From NCBI RefSeq assembly GCF_026230105.1, contig NC_079474.1, forward strand, positions 10,674,187 through 10,738,186: a DNA stretch of 64,000 nt, written 5' to 3'. The translations under genes were made by a program, and so were the position numbers. Shown here one piece after another: positions 22,724-32,774 of the stretch. Under the pieces are notes generated by a model. The model made no database searches and had not been told where the DNA came from. It saw only the letters and a list, made by a program, of their open reading frames with translations. The DNA comes from Diorhabda sublineata. Lineage: Eukaryota > Arthropoda > Insecta > Coleoptera > Chrysomelidae. Within the stretch, counting starts at the first letter, position 1. Each line of letters begins with the position of its first letter.

Positions 22724-23946
22724 TTAAGAAAAGGAACAATTATTGAAAATGCAATTAGAATATACTTTACTGGAGGCCGACGATGATGTTTCTATGCTGC
22801 TTCCACCATTTCTTATTGTTACTTCGCTACTGTCATTTCGCATTTTTTGTACAACTTCCTCGTGGTGTTCACTATTTACTTGGAGGTAACTCTTTATCGA
22901 GGCCTGATTTGAGTGTCCGGTAACCTTCATAATTTGATTTTCTGAAACCCCAACCTTGGTAAGCTGAGTAACTGCCGCAGCACGGTTCGAGTGATTTGTC
23001 ACTTTTATTCTTTTCGTGTCAATTCCTATAGCTTCCGCTGCATCTCTTGTCCACTTTGAAATTTCATTTCGTCCTACTGGACAATTTTTAAAAAAACCTT
23101 TTGATGTTTCTTTCATCCATTATGGGTTTACAGTTAAGAAAAGACGATCGACCGTAATATGTTTTCCTCTTTTTTCTTTCAACATTTTAAAAAGCCTGCA
23201 AAATTATAATGATAGATTGTTTGATATCATGCTTTACATTAAATACCTTATTGGGCATTTATCAGGCTCGGTGGTGTTTTGGACTAACCATCTTTTTTCT
23301 GTTAACCTATGACTCCCTCCTTGCGCTGTCTTAGAAAAAATAGGATTATAAGCTATGCGTCCTGTAGGGTTGCCGTAGTTGTCAAATTCTTCTTCAAAGT
23401 AACTCAAAAGGCAATTACATGCTTCTCCTCCTCTCCACGCCGGTTCATATGAAGCAATATAAAAGAACTTGCGTTGAAGTCCGCCCGGAGTCGACTCGTC
23501 CCAAATGGCACACATTTTATCAATATCTTGTCCTGATAAGCTAGATGCACTTGTTTTTCTTTTTTCAGGACACTTTTGCAACTGCTTCCTTTTTGCGTCT
23601 CTCGCAGTTCTGGCGCATTCAAACGTTACATCTTTAAAAGGATCGAAAATAATGTTAAACTCTTCATAACATTTTTGTTGCAAAATTTTCGCTACTGTAT
23701 TCCAAAGTGTTTTGACAACACCTTCTTTATATTCTTCCAAATCACTACGTCTCATGTTGAAAGCGAAATCTCTTAGAATTACGGCCAGCTGTGCTGTTCC
23801 TTGTTCAAAGTGTATTTTCGTTCATCACAAAATTGTTGAAACTGTCGCAACGCAGAATCTCTCGACTTTTTCGTATTCAGTGGAGTTAGTTTATCTACTG
23901 CGGCGTCTATTACTTGCGTGGAATTCTGCCCAAAACGTAAACTCAT
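22724..23946 (-). pseudogene. Crypton-type tyrosine recombinase, interrupted
   Basis: Translation from ATG at 23946 (SLRFGQNSTQVIDAAVDKLT) continues to SALRQFQQFCDERKYTL, then a frameshift near 23800 leads to RDFAFNMRRSDLEEYKEGVV. A 51-nt intron (23246-23196, GTATTT to TTGCAG) joins CPIR to LFKMLKEKRGKH. A TAA at 23122-23120 interrupts NP-W. The last part contains TNHSNRAAAVTQL, MKVTGHSN and KSYLQ. The tyrosine recombinase tetrad is visible: Arg in AWRGGE (about 23434), His-x-x-Arg in NHSNR (22993-22982), His in TGHS (22915) and Tyr in KSY (22888). Cryptons are DNA transposons that use this enzyme for strand exchange. A domesticated ZMYM/QRICH-like gene is less likely given the frameshift and the stop. 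Confidence 0.75.
23196..23246 (-). other. Short intron in the Crypton recombinase
   Basis: Removing the 51 bases between AAG|GTATTT and TTTTGCAG|GCT restores a continuous frame across the PIR-LFKML junction, where related recombinases have contiguous sequence. Retaining it gives immediate stops. The length is typical of short insect introns. Confidence 0.65.
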
Positions 23947-24126
23947 TTTGAAATATTTTTTCACGGACAAAACTGTTGTCAATAAGTTACCGTAGATACC
24001 AATTCAATGCCAATATGATGATCGTCAACTACGGTATAATTTAAAGAATAACAAATTTTAAACACAGAATTAAGTTTATTTTAAATTAAATTTTTCTCAG
24101 GAAATAGTCTGCCAAAATGCCCTCTC

Positions 24127-24190
24127 GTGCATGTCAAATTGTCTCATAATTTCCTCGAGAAAATTAAATTATCGACAATTTGACATGCAC
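24127..24190. repeat. Perfect 17-bp inverted repeat upstream of the Crypton
   Basis: GTGCATGTCAAATTGTC at 24127-24143 is exactly mirrored by GACAATTTGACATGCAC at 24174-24190, with a 30-base spacer that is itself partly palindromic around CTCGAG. It lies about 180 bases before the recombinase start codon. It could be a terminal structure of the Crypton, an unrelated small MITE, or a hairpin. Confidence 0.6.
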
Positions 24191-24199
24191 TCGGGACAT

Positions 24200-24889
24200 T
24201 AATATTGATAATAATTATTAGAAATCTTAAAAATTTAGCTATAAATTTATGAATCTAAAATAATCCTACGATAAAGTGGAAAATACCTTTTCAAGACTAA
24301 ACATTAGTATAGAACTGAATTAATGCTGCTAACGAATTTTTTTCCTTTTCATTTATTCCAACTAATCCGCTCTGGTTGTATTTTTATCAGGACATTTAAA
24401 TTCTTGCCTGGTGCATATGACTAGCGTACAACCATTCTATGCCTGTATCATAATCTGAAAACGGTTACATCTATCGCAAATTCAGCAGAAACGGGCACAA
24501 CCAAATGCGTTCGCTGCTCTGTAACAAAAGCTATCAAACAAAGGCTTTTGTAAATCAAAAAGCCCACCTTTAACTGAAGATGTGTCAATTGCATTGTTCG
24601 CAAAAAAGAAGCCCGACTTGTTGGGTCGCATGTTTGTTTCAGTTGCAACTCTTGATTCCCGGGAAAAACTAACAAGCAAGTTCCGGCGGTATTTATTAGA
24701 GAATTCATGAAAATAATGGTGGCTTTTCTATAAGGAATCTAACATTCCTTATGGGGAAAATTTAATCATGGTTTCCTAATTTCCCCGATTACTTTGCTTC
24801 CGATAGAATACCACCAATTGTATTGAAGAAAAGTGAAGTTAAACTAATAAGTCAGCTATGAAAATTGTTTTCCCTATCATTAAAAAAAT
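24200..24889. other. No gene recognised; overlapping unassigned minus frames
   Basis: Two overlapping minus frames (24708-24448 and 24679-24482) stay open for 86 and 65 codons. Neither has a recognised motif. The GC content is slightly raised, so a decayed coding fragment is possible. Confidence 0.25.
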
Positions 24890-25235
24890 ATATAGAGAGA
24901 AATGCTTTATTTTCAAAAATTGTTACAATTTATGGACATAAGCTTTTAAAAACAACAAAATAAAGATACAATTTAAAAATACAGAAGAAAACCACAATGA
25001 GTAACAAAATTATAGGTTATAGTAATTGGCAAGTGATTGTGCATTTGTTTTACTGTACAATATTGAGTCCTCAACTAATTCTGAACGTGGAGTAGGTAGG
25101 TAAAAGTCGTGCTTCACGTTCCTAAGTGGATAGATAGACATGGAACGGAAGAAGAATCTGCTGTGAGCCTTACTGTTTAGTCCGAGTAAATATCTAACAC
25201 CTTTCTTTGGTAGTTCTCGTTCTCGCTCTCGCTCT
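24890..25235 (-). mobile_element. Jockey/CR1-like LINE 3' fragment
   Basis: The plus-strand text around 25026-25130 (AATTGGCAAGTGATTGTGCA, then TTCTGAACGTGGAGTAGGTA) matches the antisense of the LINE tail at 9896-10900 and the fragments at 28150 and 42170. On the minus strand it corresponds to the region encoding the C-terminal SELVEGSIFYNAKRNAQSL-like block and the 3' UTR. A CTCGTTCTCGCTCTCGCTCT simple repeat adjoins its 5' side at 25216. Confidence 0.7.
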
Positions 25236-25584
25236 CAGAGACCAAAATGAACGAAAATATCCAAGTAAATGTGAACTCTGTAAGTAGGTATATTGTATAT
25301 TGCAATTGTGTACGTCAAAATTATGTATAATATAAAGACTTTTATAATCTCTGATCCGCAAAATACTAGTACAAATCTAGTGCAACAATCACAAACTTTT
25401 AATGGTACGATCACAGTATGAAGCGAACTTTCAGTTTCTATATTTCGGCTTCCATTTATCGTATTTAACAAAAATTATTTGAAATACATGTTTTTTAACG
25501 CAAAACTCAAGTTTGAGTAAAATGTTTAACTTCATTATTCAAAGCAAAAATGAGGAAAAACATAACGAATAGTTATTTTCCTAA

Positions 25585-26415
25585 CAAGTGCGGAAAGTGA
25601 TACTTTCCCGCACGCAACTGCAGTTGTCCCGAACGACGCGGAGCGGAAAATACACTTTACGCATGTGTTAGGAACATTATTTTTTCTACGACCGTATATA
25701 CAAAAAAATATACCAACCCATTTTTCATAAATTGTTTTATTCCAACAAACATAACAATATAAAAAACTGTAACTAAAAACTACTAATTATTATAAATATT
25801 AGTATTGAAAACACAATTTGTTGCATTCTGTAGACTAGTAAGAATTGCCGATCCAAAGGAGTTATTTGGTTTCAACTGGATGTCGATGAGGATGGATGGC
25901 ATCGATTGCAGGTCGCATAAAGATGACGATGACGGTGACGGCAACGGTTAAAAGTCAGTTGGCAGGAATTAGTTTCATTTGCAGCCTTCAAAATGGCTTC
26001 GGGAAGTTCTTCCTCGGTTGATGATGAATTAATATTATTGTATCGGATTCGGTTTAATGTGGTTTAATTTCGAAGAAGATTGCACTTATTCGGTCACTTC
26101 CAAGACGTTTTGAACAACTTTGACGTTTTAGTAACAATTACATGGTTATATAAAAAATATCTGTATTATTTTATATTTTCAAAAAATTAAAAATGCCACA
26201 AAACGCTAGAAAAGGTTTAAATTTTGTTTGATGGACTATTTCGTAAATATTTATTTACCTGTAGTAACAATAGTTATAATCTCAGAAGTGAAAAACTATC
26301 TAATATGGTCAAAATGTGCATAATTTTACTTTCCCGCACTAGTGCGGGAAAGTGACACCTTCATAACTAAAATGCGTGCGGGAAAGTGGGTTAAAACGCA
26401 CGGTCGTAGAAAAAA
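25585..26415. mobile_element. Candidate inverted-repeat element rich in GTGCGGGAAAGT
   Basis: The left edge has GTGCGGAAAGTGATACTTTC followed by CCGCAC (25590-25615), a near-palindrome, and then TTTTTTCTACGACCGT near 25682. The right edge has ACTTTCCCGCACTAGTGCGG (26330-26349), another GTGCGGGAAAGT near 26376, and ACGGTCGTAGAAAAAA near 26399. These blocks are mutually inverted. A plus-strand frame from about 25993 starts MASGSSSSVDDELILLYRIR, loosely like the acidic N-terminus of Harbinger transposases, but it stops soon after. A PIF/Harbinger-type non-autonomous element is possible. Confidence 0.5.
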
Positions 26416-28149
26416 GATTTTTTGTTATTCTTTACCTGAAACTATAACTTTTTACCTATCGATTGCAACCAACCGCATTTCGATATCGTTATTGTTTCCC
26501 AAAAGACGCGTGATTGAAAAAAAAACATATATCCGATTTTTGCGGCTGCCATTTGGAATTTTCCGAATCTGAAAAAACGTAAGTTTTCTATAGTAGACAG
26601 TCTATGTTTCCCTATGCTTTGATCTCGATACGGCTATTTTCAATACGGTTGCCAGTAAAAAACGACCTTTCTAAAAAATTTTCATTTTTTGGAAAAAAAT
26701 TTTCATTTCACAAATCGACTTTCGTCATCGTGTAGGGTATAAAATTTTCTATGAATATGAACCCTACGGCTTCTTTATGCGAGTACGTCGGAAAAAGTTA
26801 TAAGCAAAAATATCATCGATTTTTAATGCTTGCAAGCTGCGTTTCGAGCTTTCACGGGATTTGGTCAGAAATCTAGGAGGGGTCGATGAACTTACGTCAA
26901 AAAAAATTTCATCCCTTCTTTTTTTAATTTTCTTCTTATATACTCACTTCCGCGGATTATAATTTCAGTCCAAAAAGTAAACGATCCTCCATGGAGTGAG
27001 TAAATATGTTAGAAAAGTTTTGGTTTTATCTGTTGTTACTTCGAATTTTATTTAATATAAATAAACTACGTCAAACTCACATAAGGGAAGGAGGGTCCGG
27101 GCAAATCTCACTAAAAGGAGGGGCAGCTGATCAAAAAATAGCTCACATAATTAATGAATGTCCCCTTAATAATTGGAAACAACCATAAACTTTTCTGTTG
27201 AAAATTGCAGCGAAGAAATTCGGTAATTTTAGTAAAATTTTTGACTAGTTTCTTGTTGTGTTATGCTCAAATGAAAAAATCAATTACATTCAACAGCAAA
27301 TGATGCCTGTTACATGAAGTGTATCTATTTTCAAGGTTCAAAGGTTCGCTTTAGAATGTTCCCCAAAAATACTTTATCTTCTCTGTATAGAGATAAACAT
27401 CAGTTGCACGAAAACCCTCGATCGGCAAAAGGATAGCCCTCGAAACTCATTATGGTGATGGAGAACGTTTTGTTTGTTATCTAGCACATAATCAGTATTG
27501 CTGTTTACAAATGCTTTCCAAACTTTCATTGATGTTACATAAGGAGATTTTCTAAAGATATAATTTTTACTAATTTATTATAAAAATTTCAACTGAAATA
27601 TTTTGTTCTTGGAATTAATTTCAATTGGTAGGTAAATTTGATTTTTTATTTGGTGAAAAACAAACAATTTAAACGTGGAAATTTGACAGTTTACGATGTG
27701 GTCTAAATTCTATATTCCTCTTCCATGAACAGGAAATAAAACGCACGTATATTTTTTTTACATTCCATTATCTAAGAATATTTGTATTTTGATGTTAATT
27801 CGGAGTGCAAAATAAGTTTAATATGTGAATGAATGTATAAAGTTTTGTTTGCTTATTCATTCGTTAATAAATTGTATAGTTTAGTAGCTTTCGACTTCGA
27901 TTATTGGACTGAGGCGAACAAGAAAAGCAAAATCGTGAAATGGGAGGTTGTGGTGCGGTTAGACAAGAATACATCGTTGTTTAGTTTCGGAAATAATCAT
28001 TTATCAGAAATAGAAATTCTCCATTAAATGAAAATACTTTGAATGTACAAACGGCGTACTTTTAATTTCACAGCAGAATGCTTTCATCGGAAATCAATAG
28101 AGGTGGGACTCGATTCCAATAACAGTTATAAACAGTTATATATGCAGAA
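26416..28149. other. No gene recognised
   Basis: Frames at 27006-27188 and 27833-28027 have no recognisable content. The text at 26600-26990, with alternating A-rich and GC-richer patches, resembles degraded dispersed repeat, but no second copy was found here. Confidence 0.35.
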
Positions 28150-28890
28150 CTTTTAAATACGACATAGTATAACTGGAACAAATAAATAATTAAATGAAGA
28201 TAAAACAAATGAAATTTCAAAATATAGTAAGAAACCACAATGAGTCACAAAATTATAGGTAATAGTATCAGGTGATGATTAGTATATCGAAGTCGAAGAA
28301 AGTCCATAGCAAAAATTAAGCCAGTAAGCAGCATGCCTAGTATTAAATATTATTAGAATAGAATTCGTAGAGTAGAAGGCACTTTCCAGTAAATACACCC
28401 TCAAATTATTGCGGAATGAGGGGAAAGAGGATATCGATTTGATTTCAATTGGCAAGTGATTGGGCACTTTTTGCATTGTAAAATATTGAGCCCTTAACTA
28501 ATTTTGAACGTGGAGTAGGTCGGTAAAGGTCGAGCTCCGCGTTCCTAAGGGAATAGGCGTGTAACGGCCTTATGAATTTAGGCAAACGGAGTCAATTATT
28601 TTCATTGCTGATTGGTCCGAGTAAATATCTAACAGCTTTCTTTGGTAGTTTGAAGATTAACTCAAATTGAGTCGCACCACACGTACCCCAGAAGGGAAGG
28701 GCATATCGGAGATGGGATTCAATAAGTGCATAATAAACTGTTAAATAGGTGGACAAGTTCAGTTTTTTGGAAACTGATCGCACCGCAAACAGGAAGACCT
28801 TAAGTTTCATGTAATTCTTGAAAAAGACACTATCCGAGAATTTCTTCCATGATGATTTATTTCGACTTTGATAAGAAAAACAGTTCAAAA
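28150..28890 (-). mobile_element. Jockey/CR1-like LINE 3' portion
   Basis: The minus frame 28888-28592 reads VSKKLNLSTYLTVYYALIES, HLRYALPFWGTCGATQFELI and then KAVRYLLG, the conserved C-terminal part of Jockey-type pol. Frames then shift through the antisense of TTCTGAACGTGGAGTAGG-like text into the 3' UTR near 28150. The reverse transcriptase catalytic core is absent. It is the longest of the four copies after the one at 9.9 kb and gives the best protein match. Confidence 0.8.
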
Positions 28891-30070
28891 TTGTGTGATA
28901 TTTCTGTTCTTTTTGGTATTTTATTTCTCTTCACCACCTGATATCTCGTTTCCTCTTTTAATGTTTAGGTCTTGCTGGGTATTTTTCTTCTAATGCCAGT
29001 TCACAGTCTTCATCAAACGTTTGTTTTCCATATTTATGGTCATTGCATCTCCAAATTTTCTACCCTTCAATGCCCTTACATCATGTTTACAGTCCAAAAT
29101 CGAAATAATAGCTTTACATGATGACCTGTTTCCATCTCTGATTCAAAATGTATCAAGAAATGGCCGTTGGAATTCGAGAAGTCGATCGGGGAATCACAAA
29201 GTGATCAAAGAACACGAGACGAATTGTAATTTTTCTTCTATTTCTATTTTCTATTGTTAATACTTGTAAAAATGTGTTTTCGACAGTAGATCGAACAAAG
29301 AATACGAGAAAACAGTAATGCATTTAACTGAATTTCAACCCACTACGAAAGCTTTGAAGATGAAAAGAATAAGAAAAAACTTTTCAAAAGATTTTTCTCG
29401 TTTAAAATGATCGGGAGAACGGGAAAAGCTTTTTAACGCAATTATAAGCACAGTCATACAATTTTAAGTCTCTTATCTTCTTAACGTACCAGCGAAATTC
29501 CCATCGAATTTATGGATATATTCCATTACGATATAAGAGTTTTGGAGCAAATTTTTCAAATTTTAAGTTGATAAACAATTCAATTATATATAAAATAATA
29601 CAATGAGTATTTAATTTAGTTTCGCAAATTGGGAACCAAGTTTCGAGAAACCCACTCGGAATAGTGTATCAGAATACAAACTGCGGTTGTGGTGAATTCC
29701 ACAAAGTGAACTTCAACATATACAAGCTTGAATGTAACAGTCGAAATTATTAAATAATGTGTCGCATGGGCTAAACATAATCGATTCCAGAACAACGGCG
29801 TAGCTCGTTGTGAGGTATTTCAAGTCCTTTGTCAAATGGTTAATTCAATAAACGATGAATTGAGAAATCTAATAGAATCAAAAATTATGGACTTCCGAAA
29901 GAAAAGTGTATTAAAAAATGAAAACAAACTTTGTTTATTTGATATTTGATGGCATTAATTAATTAAGCATCGTAATATGAAATAGATATTTATAAACAAA
30001 TAGTTATTTGTTATAACAAATCTGACAAATTTTTATAAACTATCATCTATCGAGCTGAATATATAGATTC
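28891..30070. other. No gene recognised
   Basis: The frame at 29021-29260 has no known motif. The remaining sequence is AT-rich without shared repeats. Confidence 0.35.
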
Positions 30071-30905
30071 ATACGTGAATTGCTAATCAGAAGTACCTGG
30101 CCTGACTTAGAGATAACGGTAGTTATTTCAAAAATACTACTGAGTTAAAAAAAGTAGTTTAAACGAGACCGTACGACCTGCGAAAACCAGCATCGCAGTC
30201 GTTGACCAAATGAGGTGACGATTCCAAGAATGTTGAAGAAAATCCACAAATTGGTACTGAATGATCGTCGACGGAAAGTGTGCGAGCTAGCAGATATAGT
30301 AGGCATTGTAAAAAGTGCGGTACATCACATATTAACTGAAAATTAGGACACGAGAAAGCTGCACGAACAAAAACAGCGTCGTGAAAATGTTTCTATCAAG
30401 TGTTTGGTAGTGTTTCACAGAAGAAAATCCGAATTTTTCTCCGTTTCATAACCATGGGCTCATCACTTCACATCCGAAACAAAAGAACGATCAAAGCAAC
30501 GAAATGAAAAATCTCGGGCTCCAAAGAAGGCAAAGACCGTTCCATCTGTAGACAAGGTCAGTTTTTTGGAATGCACGTAGGATAATTTCCATTGACAACG
30601 TAAAAACTATCAACAGCATTATTGCAACGTTTGTGCGAAGACATCAAGCAAAAACGACCGCATTTAACAAAAAAGAAAGTCAAGATAATGCACCAGTTCA
30701 CACATTCAGTATTGCCAAATTGATGAATTAAAGTTTGCATTGCTATCTCATTCAGCAAATTAAGTTCTCTCAGATTATTTTCTGGTCCCAAGCTTGAAAA
30801 AATGGCTCGGTGGTCAAAGATTTTCTATCAATGAAGAGGTGGTGTCAGTAGTTAATTATTACTTTGAGGAGCTTGACGATTCTTGCCTAGACTTAAAGAA
30901 TTGAG
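30071..30905 (+). mobile_element. mariner element, degenerate
   Basis: The 5' end repeat is CAGAAGTACCTGGCCTGACT near 30088. Downstream text matches the mariner at 62034 almost throughout (RRKVCELADIVGI-like block near 30270, ACCGTTCCATCTGTAGACAA near 30537, ACAAACATTATTGCAACGTTT-like block near 30617). An early segment is deleted, and stops break all long frames; only QDNAPVHTFSIAKLMN-like text is readable around the second catalytic Asp. The 3' end repeat was not found. Confidence 0.75.
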
Positions 30906-30949
30906 GTTTAATAGTCACATTCAATAATTTCTATCTATTATATTACTTT

Positions 30950-31765
30950 CAGGTAGTTCATAAGTTTCTTTGGGTTTCACAGTTAACTAGTAATGCACAT
31001 TCCGCACATTGGTTTGTGATTTCCCACTAGTAGGTAGTCGTCATGTGTGTATGAAGTTTGGCTATTAAATAACGAGACTGCGCGCCTAGATGGGTCAACA
31101 CGTTTCGCAGTGTACAGTTAGCAAAATTGAAAAACCAGGTAGAAATGTTGTTGTGACTGTCATACAAAGTCATCGTAAAACTAGAATAATAATAAGATGA
31201 TACCGCGTCAGCGTAGCTTACAGTTTTACTTTTTTAGTTCTTCCCTTCCCTTCTACTGTCAAAGAAATCAGGTTCATACAATCTCACAGTTATGTTCGTC
31301 TACACAATGAAGTATTTTTTTCTAATGAACCGACGTTTCATTTAAGGGAGCGTTTGGGCTAGTATCATAACAATAAAATCATTGGCTCTTATTTTTTTGA
31401 GGGCAAAATTAATAGTGAGATTTATCTATATTTTTTTATTAACTTCTTAGTATACATTAAAAAAACTTTTTCCTGATGTTAATCATCCAAATGAGATAGA
31501 TCGATCTATTTACTATCAGCAAGACGGAGCTCCACCGAGGTTTTTCCCAATACGTTGAACGATCGAATGGCCAGCTAAATCCCCCGATTTGACTCCTCTT
31601 GATTACTTCTTATGGGATTATTTAAAATCTAAAGTATATTAGACAGAAGACATTAACAAAATAGACCCTGAGGTTTTACAGAAATTCCAAAATCGATTTT
31701 TCCATCTTAAAAATTAATTTTCTCAGTTATGATCGCGTCTAGAGGGTGCTTATAATTCGGAGGAG
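30950..31765 (+). pseudogene. IS630/Tc1-mariner transposase remnant
   Basis: Around 31300-31420 the plus strand reads VFFSNEPTFHLRERLG and later NNKIIGSYFFEGKINSEIYL. At 31508-31545 it gives YYQQDGAPP, and at 31565-31640 AKSPDLTPLDYFLWDYLKSK. These are the first (Asp changed to Asn), second and third catalytic blocks of IS630-like transposases of the same type as at 17326-18509. A piece between the second and third blocks is deleted. Text at 31015-31100 (AAGTTTGGCTATTAAATAAC) may be a separate mariner 5' end. Confidence 0.75.
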
Positions 31766-32742
31766 GTGCTGGAAGGGGATAATAGAATACTGTAAATCAT
31801 CAATCTAATATATTAAATTTTTGTGCCGCATTATTTATAATTGAATCCGAAACCGATTCTCATAAAATTTTGTGTGCATTTCGGGTAGGTCTGAGAATTG
31901 AACAACATCTATTTTTCATCCCCCTAAATGTTAAGGGATAGTCCAAACCTCCAAATCTAATTTTTCTTATTTTTTAGATAAAATGTTTTTATGATACAGC
32001 TTTAAAAAATACAACCTGCATTTTCAGCCCTCTACTATTTTTTATTTGTTAATTATAAACTTTAAGTTTTTTGGCAGGATTTTTTATTTTTTTTTGCCAT
32101 GGCTTAGAATAAAAAATTTCCATCGCGATTTTTTTATTTTTTCACCTTATCCACAGATCCACAATACGATTGCAAGGTGGCAATGGAATATTATCCTGTA
32201 CGATAAATTCTTGATTATAATTTCAATTTCCTTTTTGTATCGATCGTAGCAGTGACTGTTATATGTATAATTTTGATTTTTCTGTGCAACTCCCATGTTA
32301 ATTTTACTCTCATCTTAAATTTATCATATATATCAAATTCCAGTGCAATAATTATTTATTAATAACTGAAAAGACAGTAGTTTCCACTCTCATGTAAATA
32401 AACGACCGCTAACAACGGCCATTGTCGTACCTGTAGATATTGTACTTAACATTTTTTGCAAATAGTTTCAAATCAAAACAGAAACGTGTACGTGTTTAAT
32501 AAATATACGTGCCCTATCATTGTGGAAGGTAAGTCAAATAATGAGCAAACCAATACAATATTTTCGTCCAATTAATAGTAAAAATATGAATAATTATTTT
32601 TAATGTCTAGACAACTAGCAAGAATTTTAATTTGAAATATATCCGTTACATTAATAAAGAATATTTCCATTGTCTGTACGACACTTACTAGTAATTTAGT
32701 AATTTTTAGTGAACTAGAAGAATATTTCGTAGATATAATTTA
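31766..32742. other. AT-rich, perhaps body of a Helitron-like element
   Basis: No coding frame was recognised. Because a Helitron-type terminus follows at 32771, some of this interval may be the non-coding body of that element. Confidence 0.3.
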
Positions 32743-32774
32743 TATAGCAGAAAAACGTTTGCTGGGTCAGCTAG
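32743..32774 (+). mobile_element. Helitron-type 3' terminus
   Basis: ATAGCAGAAAAACGTTTGCT followed by GGGTCAGCTAGT matches the common insect end in which a short hairpin (GCA...TGC) is followed by GGGTCAGCTAG. CTAG is at 32771-32774. The 5' end was not located. Confidence 0.5.

Noticed and set aside
23016..23312. 98-codon plus frame across the Crypton
   Set aside because: Antisense shadow of the recombinase reading frame.
25216..25240. CTCGTTCTCGCTCTCGCTCT tract as a possible promoter or binding array
   Set aside because: It is a short simple repeat at the edge of a LINE fragment; nothing ties it to a gene.
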